From NCBI GenBank assembly GCA_002964805.2, contig PUDQ02000003.1, positions 3,534,001 to 3,598,000 on the forward strand: DNA of 64,000 bases. Reading direction: 5' to 3'. The stretch is from Trametes villosa (lineage: Eukaryota; Basidiomycota; Agaricomycetes; Polyporales; Polyporaceae). This document shows positions 24,640 to 35,205 of the stretch, piece after piece. Numbering within the stretch: position 1 is the first letter of the stretch; every line of letters starts with the position of its first letter. The translations under genes and the position numbers were made by a program. The notes beneath the pieces are model-generated. The model searched no databases. It was not told where the DNA came from and was given only the letters and a program-made list of their open reading frames with translations.

Positions 24640-24725
24640 CTGAGATTTGATCTGGGATTGGGCCGCCCACGTGGAGTCTGCCCTGATCGACTCAGGAGAT
24701 CTCAGAACGCTGAAGCAAGCGCGCG
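24640..24725 (-). other. remnant of the F-box 2 / MAT2B intergenic region
   Basis: GATCTGAGATT(T/A)GAT, CCCACGTGGAG and ACTC(A/G)GGAG(A/T)(T/G)CTCAGAA match the sequence at about 7735-7815 upstream of F-box 2 in inverted orientation. This extends the inverted duplication beyond MAT2B. Confidence 0.55.
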
Positions 24726-24845
24726 TGTGCTGGGCTGCAGTAAGCGCGCAGCGCGCGGGGTACCTTGCTCACTGACTTCGACCACGACCACTACCACGCC
24801 CACATCCACGACCACGTCGTCGCCCTCTCGCTTTCGCCGACGACT

Positions 24846-25923
24846 ATGACGGGGCACCTGGTGGGCTTGCGAGACATTATGTAAGACGGCGCAGCACTCA
24901 GTTATAGGCGATATCAGCAGCGAGCTTACTTGGGCTTGCACGACTCTATCATGGCAGGAGGTCGATTTGACAGGTCTAGGTTGGTAGCATGATCTATATG
25001 TGCAGGTATGCATCCACAGTCAATGTGCCCCAGCTCTCAAGCGTGATACGATGAAGCCCCTCGCGCTCGGGCATACCGCGCCCGCAGTGCTGAAGAACTG
25101 GGCGTGCGCGAAGGCCCTACGCTCGAAGCCCACGGCGTCCGGCTCTAGGGAGTGCGCGGAGCTTTCAGGCGAGGACATGCTCTGCAGGGCCACCGTCGAG
25201 AACTTCGAGCTGCCCGGCAGAGCCGGGGCGCGCTACGCGGACGTCGTGAAGTGCGCGTGAGAGGGGGCATGACGGCCTTGCGACCAGGGCTCATGCGCGA
25301 TGCGACGTCAAGACACGTTCGGTGTATTTCTGATCTTTAATCACATGTGCGTGTCCTCTTGTCCACGAGACGAAGACGTCGGGGCAGGGACCGCCGCCGC
25401 TGGACATGCAGGAAGACAAGCTCGCGCAGGCGGCGACACTGAGCTTGGTATGTACCGCTTCCGCCCCAAGCCACATGTCCCCTTCGCCGGAACTGACGTA
25501 TGTTTTCTGCGCGCAGTATGGCACATCCTCCTCTATCTGAGTCGGGAGCGCTTCACCACCCGCTCGTTCTTCCAACTCATCGAGGAGGGCGGGTTGCCGC
25601 TGGCGTTCGCGAGCCGGCTGCTGCGGACGTGCATGGGCAAGACGAAGTTCTGTGCGACATGTGCTGTTCAGACCACAGGCGCACGGAGAGCGCACTGCTC
25701 CCCTTCGAGGTCTCTGCTAGCAGCTCGGTATGTTGCGTTCTCGCCCTACGTCGCCACTATCGGAAGTGTGCTGATAACCATGTGCGACCACCTCAGGTAC
25801 TTCGTGCGCCACTCTTCTACTTCCACATGCAGGTGACGCACTAACGTGGCGCGCAGGCCGCTGAGGATGCTGCGTCCGAACTCGTTGATAGCGACAGAGC
25901 TCGAGCAGGCCGCATAACAGCCT
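24846..25923 (+). pseudogene. VPS16 pseudogene V3 (internal-deletion form)
   Basis: Begins ATGACGGGGCACCTGG, aligned with the intact start. It soon hits a stop, keeps exon 2 (MKPLALGHTAPA), then jumps to [20 protein letters not shown] with EDMLCRATVENFELPG. C-terminal exon remnants run on to 25920 (LSRERFTTRSFFQLIEEGGLPLAFASRLL). Stops and a shifted frame make it non-functional. The junction is shared with Vb and V2. Confidence 0.85.
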
Positions 25924-26800
25924 CCCAGGGGCACGCTGTGCCCATTGCTTACAACCCGCGTCGTTGGCCCCGAGGCGAACGTCGCAGGTTGTAAGTAAAG
26001 GGCACGACATGCCACACTGTAGGCATGCGGCCATGGTATTCACGACGAAGTCACTTCTCGCCGGCCGACAGAAAGAAAGCATACCCACGTGAAGCGTACC
26101 ATATAGTTGACCAGGTCGAGAGCTTGAGCTTGAGGGATGAACTATAGGTAAGTTCGTCAGCACCGATGACGCGCTACAGGAGGGGAATACTCACCCGAGG
26201 TAGAGGCGAAGGGAGGAAAGCACCGCCCACTTCCAGGTCTGACACATCGCTGCCGTGGCAGCAACGTGAAGGCCGCCGCATGCCCCGTACGGCCTGGAGA
26301 ATACCCCCGGCCTAGGGGAGCTCTCCAGGCGGCAGCGAGGCAGCTCAGGGGCGCCTGACAAAGGTAGAGCCTGCCGCGCGCCGAAGCGCACGGAAGCCGC
26401 CGACAGAGTCGACCACACTAGGGCTAGTGGCCGACCCCCGTACGACCTGTACAGACCCGCTTCGATCCTGACGGGAGCTCGTTGGCTCGTTACAAAATGG
26501 GACGGTGCGGGGGAGGGGGAGGGAGAGGGCGTGGGCGTGGGCGTGGGGAGAGCTGCGTGGAGGGGAGGGGCGGGTTTCTTAAGGAGGTGCGTGTTTGGCT
26601 CGGTGGACGGATAGCGGCTGGCAGGTCGGCCTCTTGCCGCGGTGAGCCCGGGGAGGCTGTGGGGGATGTTGGGGCGATCTCGGCGGGATGCGAATTGTCG
26701 CAGACCCGAACTGTCAGTGCGCCGATCGCGAATGGCTAGCCTCTGGCGGCGGCGGCGGATTTGCTTACACCCACGCAGCCAGGCTGACCTATAGCGTGAA
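25924..26800 (+). repeat. R module copy 5
   Basis: Minus-strand intron at 26142-26194 (53 bp). The G-rich tract starts near 26508. Minus-strand 75-codon frame at 26191-26418. The distal part is shorter than in copies 6 and 8. Confidence 0.85.
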
Positions 26801-27170
26801 CACTATGTCTGGCGTCAGCCGATCCTCACGCGCGCGGTGTGTGGCCCTACCAGGCCCGCATTTGGCACTGCGCGGGCCTACCTTCCAGTGTGAAGGAGGC
26901 GCGCGTGAGCCAAGCAAACCCCACCGATGGGATAGAATACCGGCACCGGGTGACCTGAAGCAGTGCACACGCAGAACGAAGGATCCCATGGGAGACTGCG
27001 ATGACCCTGTTTCGATGCCTTTCGAAGGGCGGGGAACGGAGCACTCGACAAACTTGCAGAAGCCGTGAAAACAGCATTTTCGGAAGGCCACATTTTATAG
27101 ATCAGGCTGTATAAGATACGACAGGTTTACTCTATGTCTCAGGCTTCAGGAATACGTCTTATGTAATATA
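26801..27170. other. unassigned spacer after R copy 5
   Basis: About 370 bp not shared with the spacers that follow R copies 6 and 8. Small open frames on both strands show no recognisable family. Possibly an insertion or local replacement. Confidence 0.35.
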
Positions 27171-27213
27171 TGATATGAATCCGACCGCTAGAAAAGTCGT
27201 GAACGACGAGAGG

Positions 27214-27260
27214 ACGCGTCAAGTTGACGGCGAGCCTTGCGAGGCACGCGTCGGACGCGT
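27214..27260. promoter_or_regulatory. cluster of three ACGCGT boxes before V4
   Basis: ACGCGT at 27214-27219, 27246-27251 and 27255-27260. This is the MluI cell-cycle box bound by MBF-type factors in ascomycete yeasts. Function here is inference. Confidence 0.4.
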
Positions 27261-27379
27261 CGATGACGTACATCGCATGCGCGCGCTTGCCAAGCGCGAG
27301 TCGCGACAGCAGGCGCACGGCGCGGCTTGCTCAGAGACTTCAACCACGACCTGCTCACTTGCTCTTGCCAACGACCACG

Positions 27380-29395
27380 ACGTCACACTCGACGACCTCA
27401 TGATAGGTCATGCAAGGTGGTGAGGATTTCTAGGGATAGGCGGCACCAGCCTCAAGTCAACATATAGCAAGCTTGCAGGACTTCATCATCCCATACGCCG
27501 GGCTCATGGGTCCGTGGATTCATCCATAGATGCATATATGCGCTCGCTCTCAATGTGCGCCAGCTCCTATTTGTGATGCAACGAAGCTCGTCGCGCTCGG
27601 GCCTACCGCGCCCGTAATCTCCAAGACGCTGATCTGGGTGCATTCCCCCCCGCGGCAAAGGCATCTTCTTGTTCATTGTGGGTACTCTACACGTCTTTCT
27701 GCTCTGACGTTGCATTTGACACGTACACGTAGTGGACACAGGCAAAAACCATGGGGTTCGGCTGGACGGAGGTCAGGGAGTGGACGAGCAGAAAACCGCT
27801 AGCATTGATAAACGCAGGCGCGTTACTTCAACCCTCCTTCCGTCACCTCTACTGACCTCCATGTAGAAGCGGCCCAAGTCGCGGACAGTCATCCCCCAAG
27901 ACCAAACAACTTCGCAACACGTCGAGCCTGTGCTCTCTCCATGGACGCGGCGATCTACAGCGTGGATATCCACTCAAAGGCCTCGACGAGTGTACGCACA
28001 TGCTGCTGTCGCCGAACGACGTCACTCGCGCTGCCGACATCCCCGAGCCTACTCCGGGATGTTTCTACGGACGTCCGACGTGGTCCTGCGGAGCTCAACA
28101 CGGCTGGAGTCGCGGGTGCGGAAGGCGGCGACGCGCTGCGGGAGGAGTAGTGCGAGAACGACGCGGTTCTCGCTACCTAGAGTCATCTCGCGGTTTTGGT
28201 TAGGCCTTTCGGGGATACTCTGCAGTACGTTCCGTGTACTATCCGCGAAAGGCTCAATGCGTTCAGCATGTATGCGTACCCCAACAGGTATTTCCAGAGC
28301 AACATTGGCGGTGACCGAGCCGGACGGCATTCGTATCATCGGACGCCACACCTGTGATTTCGCGCAGAATGTCCCAGGCCTGTCAATTGCTTACGGTCTG
28401 CTTGTCTGCGTCTCGAGTACATGCAGCAGCAGCCGGGTGATGATCCCCCGCCCGCGCCCGGTCTCGCCGTCTGCAAGCCTCTTCGACGTGCTGGAGAATT
28501 ACTTTCGGCGGCCACCGAAGCCATACCAGAATAACCGGAGCATCCATTCGGAGCTCGCCCGCGCGGTCGACGCGAATGCATCAACGGCTCGGCGAGAAAG
28601 TGGGCGCCGTACCGCCCGACGTGGTGCCCAACTATTGGGCGCGCGCGAGGATCCTGCGCTTGAGGGTGGAGCCGACTACGCCCAGTTCGAGGGAGAACGC
28701 GGAGCTCAACGGCGGTGACGTGCTCTGCGAGGCCTTCGTCGAGAACTCCGAGCATCTCGGCGGGGCGGAGTGAGCTACGCAGACACCGCGAAGCGCACGC
28801 GGGAGCTCGGGACGGCGGCGCTTGTGCCGAGGGTACGTGTGCCGTTTTCCGGAGAGCTCTGTGAGGTGCGATGCTGACCAGCTCTAGCGTGTGTGTATAA
28901 CTCTTGTTCTACAAAACGACAGCGTCTGACCAGGTCCTGCTACTGCTCGGCAGTATGCCAGAAGACAAGCCCGAGCTCGCAAATGCTGTCCAGAGCGGCG
29001 ACACCGACTAGAGTACGCGTTCTCACCGACCCTACAGTGCACACGCACGCCGCTAACTGACACCGGTTGCGCGCAGCGTAGCGCGTCCTGCTCCGCCTGC
29101 CAAAGCACTCTCACGGCTCGCTCTCACAGCACATCGAGGAGGATGCGCCGCGGCTTGTGCTCTCGAGCCGGCTACTGCAGGTGTACGCGCGTAAGACATG
29201 CTCCGCGACCTCAACTAGCCCGAAACGCGGAGAAGTGTGCATCCTGTGCGGCAAGGACGCCGGGTATAAGGCAAACCTCGAGTAAGTCGTCGGCCACTCT
29301 TCCCCAGACGCATGCAGGCGGCTTACTGCTGTATCCCACAGGCTACTGAGGACGTCGTATCCGGATTCGTTGATAGAATGCAACGTCTATGAAGT
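27380..29395 (+). pseudogene. VPS16 pseudogene V4
   Basis: The start codon is lost (ACG at the ATG site). It retains the LQDFII region, exon 2 (TKLVALGPTAPVISKTLIW), then a deletion fusing GFGWT to EVREWTSRKPLAL. It continues with SPWTRRST and the propeller part out of frame, [38 protein letters not shown], and a second deletion joining to WARARILRLRVEP and ENAELNGGDVLC. The C-terminal part (28850-29395) is fragmentary. There are multiple frameshifts. Confidence 0.85.
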
Positions 29396-29481
29396 AACTC
29401 ATCTAGTACGCATTCTCCGGGTGCTATAGATACGCTCATGCCCCACCACACCAACCCAACCTCGGGGCCGTCTGACGGCTA

Positions 29482-30780
29482 ACCACGGACATGCCGTGCT
29501 CCCTTGCTTACAACCCGCGCTGTTGGCCCGAGGCTAACGTCGCAGGTTGTAAGTAAAGGGCACGACATGCCACGCTGTAGGCATGCGGCCGAAGGAATCA
29601 CGACGAAGTAGACTTCTCGCCGGCCGACAGAAAGAAAGCATACCCATGCGAAACATACCATCTAGTTGACGAAGACGAGAGCTTGAGGGACGATCTACAG
29701 GTAAGTTCGTCAGTGCCTAGAACGCGCGGACGAGGGGAACTACTCACGAGAGGTAGAGGCGAAGGGAGGAAAGCACCGCCCACTTCCAGGTCTGACACGT
29801 CGCTGCCGTGGCAGCAACGTGAAGGCCGCCGCATGCCCCGTACGGCCTGGAGAATACCCCCGGCCTAGGGGAGCTCTCCAGGCGGCAGCGAGGCAGCTCA
29901 GGGGCGCCTGACAAAGGTAGAGCCTGCCGCGCGCCGAAGCGCACGGAAGCCGCCGACAGAGTCGACCACACTAGGGCTGGTGGCCGACCCCCGTACGACC
30001 CGTACAGACCCGCTTCGATCCTGACGGGAGCTCGTAGGCTCGTTACAAAATGGGACGGTGCGGGGGAGGGGAAGGGAGAGGGCGTGGGCGGGGGCGGTGG
30101 GAGAGTTGCGTAGAGGGGAGGTGTGGGTTTCTTAAGGAGGTGCGTGTTTGGCTCGGTGGACGGATAGCGGCTGGCATGTCAGCCTCGCGTCGGGGCGAGG
30201 TCGGGGGGGGCCATGGGGGGACGTTGAGGCGATCTCGGCGGGAAGCGAACTGCCGCGGGCCCGAACAGTACTGAGCGCTGCCAGCCCCGGAGTCTGGCCA
30301 CCACTGTCCACGCCCGTCCGATCGTTCTCTGAGTTGGGAATGTGAAGACGTCGGCGGCGATCTGGGCTTTTCAGCCTCTGTCGATCCGGGCTTAGTGTGC
30401 GGCACGGCACGGCAAGCATCTATTCAGGAAGTCCGGTCTCCGGAGGATGCGACGTCGTGGTAAGATTAATGGTGTTGTCGGCGGGGCTGATGGTAGGGAA
30501 CGTCCGGAGCTCCCTCAGTTTTGCATGTACTTATCTACTTAAGTTTCTAGATGTTCCAAACGGCTTCGCTGACGCGCAGTGTAAAACACGGTCTGCGTGT
30601 AGCAATTTGTAGCCTGGGGAATATGCTCCTCTAATTCTGCCGCGCGAAAACGCAAGGTGTAGCCCTCGGAGTTGCGACGGCCGTACTGCTACGGATTTGG
30701 ATGTCGTGTGAGGCTCTATGCACGTTCATTCTTGTATACGAATCATTGAATCAACACGGCCCGCGACGATGTCAACTATG
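29482..30780 (+). repeat. R module copy 6, with long distal part
   Basis: Minus-strand intron at 29695-29747 (acceptor CTGTAG). The quadruplex tract GGGGGAGGGGAAGGGAGAGGG-type runs from 30062. The distal segment to about 30780 is shared with copies 8 and 9, showing that the unit is a true tandem repeat running into the next VPS16 promoter. Confidence 0.85.
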
Positions 30781-30826
30781 TATACATGCAATTACCCGTA
30801 TCATGGTCGCTAGAGGCGCTGAGAGG

Positions 30827-30860
30827 ACGCGTCAAGTCGCGAGGCACGCGTCGGACGCGT
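30827..30860. promoter_or_regulatory. cluster of three ACGCGT boxes before V5
   Basis: ACGCGT at 30827-30832, 30846-30851 and 30855-30860, in the same arrangement as before V4. A run of GGGC units follows at about 30898-30915. Confidence 0.4.
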
Positions 30861-30987
30861 CTATGACGTCACACGCGCGCTGCGACAGGCGCGCAACGGG
30901 CGGGCGGGCGGGCGGGTACCTCAGACTGACTTCGTCCACGTCCACGTCCTCGACCCCAGCCTCGCCTGCTTGCTCTCGCCGCCGACT

Positions 30988-33730
30988 ATGCTAAAGCACT
31001 CGACGGGCTTGTGAGGCACTATTCAAGATGTCACAGTCTTCCACACCGGGCGGCACCAGCTCCACCCCTAACAAGCTTCGTCGGCAGGCCCACAAGTTCG
31101 TAGACCAGGGTATTGATGCATTATATCTGACATGAGCATACAGTTGGGCAGCAATGTTGTCCTCGGAAGCTGAGCGGGAAAGACGGGGACCATCGACGCG
31201 TGGATACACGAGACGGGCCTCCTCGCGCGGACGGAATCATTGACGTTCTGGGAGGCCCTGGTGTGGGCGGGCAGGAAGCCGGTTCCATCGGCGAACGCAG
31301 GTCAGCACAACCGCAATCGATCCCCGGGTACGTATGCTGAGATCGACATAGGGTTGACACGACCGCTTTAGTGACAAGCAGTCAACCACTGGACCGGACG
31401 ACCTCCCGACACGTCGGGACACTCCTCTCCGTAGGCGCGACCAGTTACAGCGTTGATACCCTCGAGAGCCTCGATCGGCGCATCGGGCGTGGCCCGTCTA
31501 CACACACGTATGTCCCCGTTGTCGGACCGCAAGTCGCTCGCGCTGCTCATGTTCTCGGCCCTGCTCTGGGTAGTCTCGCCGGGCTTCCAGCGTCACTTGG
31601 CGGAGTTCAACATGGCTCAGTCGTGGGCGCGGTTGGTGGTGTTCTTCGAGTGAGGTGGTGCGGGAACGGCGTCGTGCTCGTCACCTGGAGCCACTTCGCG
31701 GTCTTGGTCGACCCTTTCGGAGACACGCTGCAGTACGTTCCATATATGATGCGCGGAATCGGACTGACTGGTTTCATTTTGTACGCGCGTACCTCGCAGG
31801 CACTTCGATGTTTATCGTCACCGAACCAGAAGGTATTCGCGTCATTGAACCCGACACATGCGACTTCGTGCAGAAGGTCCTAGGTCCGTCAGGCATTTAC
31901 TGCATGCACGTATGCGATACTCATAGTCAATACAGCATCCTCCGTGTCCGTATTCCGCCCGGGCTCGACCTCGCCCTCCGCAATCTCTGCGACGCATGGG
32001 AGCACTTCTCCCGACGGTCACCGAAGGCGGACGAGAGCATCCGGAGCCTCCGCCTGGAGCTTGCCGCGGCGGTCGACGAGTGCGTCGACGCCGCGGCTCG
32101 AGAGTGGGATCCCTACTGGCAGCGGCGGCTTCTCAGCGTAAGTCCCCCTGCCACATTTAGCTGACTGTATGCTCAGTGCGACGCCAATGGTTGTAGGCTG
32201 TGAAGTTCGGGCGGTCATTCCTGGACTTGTACGGCTCATCGGACTTCGTGCACGTCGGGCAGGCGCTCAATGTGCTCAACGCTGTGCGCTTTCACGAGAT
32301 CGGCATCCCGCTCCCATACGCTTAGTACGCCCTTCACACACTTCCTAATCGCATATCCTCCTTACCCACCATCACTTGAACAGGTAAAAATAGGCCTTCC
32401 CCCCACACCTCACCTTGCGTCTCCTCACGCGGAACCTGTACCTGATCGTGCTCCGCATGTCCTCGTACCTCGCCCTGCCCCCTGGCGAGGTTCTGAAGCA
32501 CTGCGCGTGCGCGAAGATCCTGCGCTCGAAGCCGACCGCGTCCGGCTCGGGGAAGAACGTGGAGCTCGATGGGGAGGACGCGCTCTGCCGGGTCATCGTC
32601 GAGCAGTTCGAGCGGCTCGGCGGGAGCGGAATGAGCTACGCGGACATCGCGAAGCGTGCGTGGGAGGTGGGACGGACGGCGCTTGCGACGAGGGTACGCG
32701 CGCGTACGACGAGCAGCGTCATGCAAGACAAGCTCTCGCTCGCCAAGGCCGTCAAGAGCGGCGGCGACACTAGCTTCAGTACGCGTCCTCTTCGCCTCCA
32801 CCGACGGCATACCCCTGACTGACGTGTGCTATGCGCAGTGTACTGCGTCCTGCTCCATTTGCAGAAGCGCCTCTCGCTTGGCTCGTTCTTTCGCCTGAGG
32901 GAGGCGGATGGGCGGCCGCTCGCCCTCGCGATCCGGCTGCTGGGGGTGTACCGTGACGCCTACGGGGCGTGCTTCACGGCTTCTCCTACTGGGGCAACCG
33001 GCACGTGTGGGCGCAGTGCTCCGCCTCGGGGACGCCGCGAGCGGCTCGGTACGTCGTCGGGCCTCGTACTGAAAGCATCGGCGTAGATTCATTGCGGGCA
33101 TGTGCGCGACCTGCATAGGGCCCGCCGCGGAGCTCTCTTCTGTGGAAGCGGCTCGGGAGTTCTTCACAGGGATGGGGGTCCGTATTTGTACACACTAGCA
33201 CTGCGGCGACAGGTGGACATGCGGACGGCAAGGCTATGTTCTCGGATCGAGCGTGGACGAAATGATGCGTAGTAGCTGCCTCGTGAACGGGATTGGGAAA
33301 CGCGCGGAAGCGGTCAGTCCCCTCCTGGCACCACCGTAGAAGTCTTGAGCTGACGAGTCCCGGATAGCGTCTGGTTTGTGAAGCTGTATGAGCTGACTGA
33401 GATACGCGACTTCGAGGGCTTCGAGCTCTTCGTGCGCTTGAAGCACAGCTCGATCGGCTCTGACAGTCGTTAAGCACCTCGTGAAGAGTACCACCCGAAG
33501 GAAACCGTGACGTTCGTAGCGCAGCGCGATTGCCCCGAGCGCACAGAACGCTACGTCGTTTTGGCAATTTGTGACCGCGTACCGCGGAGACGGGGGGATA
33601 CTCGAGTACGTCGCTCGGCGCCCCTTCTGCATGTGGTCGGCTTACTGATGTGCTTCGCAGACAACTGAGGAAGTCATGGTCGAACTCGTAGATAGCGAGT
33701 GAGCTCGAGAAAGTCGCGGCATGTAGGTAG
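30988..33730 (+). pseudogene. VPS16 pseudogene V5 (longest copy)
   Basis: Starts MLKHSTGL then TGA. It retains FHTGRHQLHP, loses exons 2-3 in part, then follows the intact gene closely. Retained parts include SYSVDTLESLDRRIGRGP (31440-31500), [71 protein letters not shown], and [21 protein letters not shown] through [21 protein letters not shown] (32490-32695). C-terminal remnants run to about 33730. Early stops, a shifted first half and degenerate last exons make it non-functional. Confidence 0.9.
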
Positions 33731-33859
33731 TAGTATCCCATCATCTGGTACGTTTTTTTCCGAATACTATAGATACATTGGTATCCCACCCCACAACCAC
33801 ATTCCACTGGCAGAGAATTAATATCGCGACAACTCAACTCTGAGATCGTCCAACAATGG

Positions 33860-34840
33860 ACCACGGCCATGCTGTGCCCGTTGCTTACAACCCGCGCCGC
33901 TGGCCCAAGGCGAACGTCGCAGGTTGTAAGTAAAGGGCACGACATGCCACGCTGTAGGCATGCGGCTATAGTAGTCACGACGAAGTGACTTCTCGCCGGC
34001 CGATAGAAAGAAAGCATACCCATGCGAAGCGTACCATCTAGTCGACCAAGACGAGAGCTTGAGGGACGATCTACCGGTAAGTTCGTCAGCAGCGATGACG
34101 CGCTATAGGAGAGGATCGCTCACCCGAGGTAGAGGCGAAGGGAGGAAAGCACCGCCCACTTCCAGGTCTGACACGTCGCTGCCGTGGCAGCAACGTGAAG
34201 GCCGCCGCATGCCCCGTACGGCCTGGAGAATACCCCCGGCCTAGGGGAGCTCTCCAGGCGGCAGCGAGGCAGCTCAGGGGCGCCTGACAAAGGTAGAGCC
34301 TGCCGCGCGCCGAAGCGCACGGAAGCCGCCGACAAGGACGACCACACTAGGGCTAGTGGCCGACCCCCGTACGACCCGTACAGACCCGCTTCGATCCTGA
34401 CGGGAGCTCGTAGGCTCGTTACAAAATGGGACGGTGCGGGGGAGGGGAGAGGGCGGTGGGCGTGGTCGTGGGGAGAGTTTGGTGGAGGGCAGGGGCGGCT
34501 TTCTTAAGGAGGTGCGTGTTTGTCTCGGTGGACGGATGGCGGCTGGCAGGTCAGCCTCGCGTCGGGGCGAGGTCGGGGGGCGATGGGGGGATGTTGAGGA
34601 GATTTTGGCGGGAAGCGAGCTGCAGCGGGCCCGAATAGTGAGTGCGCCGATTGCGAACGGCCAGCCTCCGGCCATGGCACCAGGTCGAACACGGTCAGCC
34701 TCTTGCCGCGGCGAGGTCGGGGAGGCGGTGGGGCGATGTTGGTGCGCGATCTCGTGCGGAAAGCGAGCTTCCGCGGGCCCGAACAGCGTGTGCGCCGATG
34801 GCAGCCTTTGACCGCCACGGCCGGTTTGTTTATATCCGTG
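33860..34840 (+). repeat. R module copy 7, with an internal duplication
   Basis: Minus-strand intron at 34071-34123 with a GTGAGC donor and CCGGTAG acceptor. G-rich tract near 34438. The distal segment occurs twice (about 34540-34650 and 34695-34805), each copy ending in GGGCCCGAA(C/T)AG. Confidence 0.85.
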
Positions 34841-35205
34841 CAGTCTGTCACGTCGGGCAGGCACTCAATGTATGCAATACCGTGCGCTTCTACAGGGTCG
34901 GCATTCTGCTCTCCTACGCCCCAGTAGGTCTCCCCGCTCATCGTCACCCTGCTTCATCTGTCAATCTGACAGGTATAGCCAAGTCTCGCCCACCTCATCT
35001 CATGCCTCCTCTCCTAGTACCTACACCTACTCGAGCTCAGTTTCTCTTCGTCTTCTCGTACCTCGCTTTCCCGCCCAAGGCGGTGCTTAAAAACTGCGCT
35101 CGCGCGAGGATCATGTACTTAGAGCTAGAGCGGGCCGCGTCCGCTTCGGGGAAGAACGCGGAGCTTGACTTCGAGATGTGTACGTTGGGTCGCATCTAGC
35201 TGAAC
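34841..35205 (+). pseudogene. VPS16 fragment V6
   Basis: Middle part only: HVGQALNVCNTVRFYRVGILLSYA, an intron-like spacer, [32 protein letters not shown]. Similarity stops at about 35205, where the tandem array is interrupted by unrelated sequence. Confidence 0.8.
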
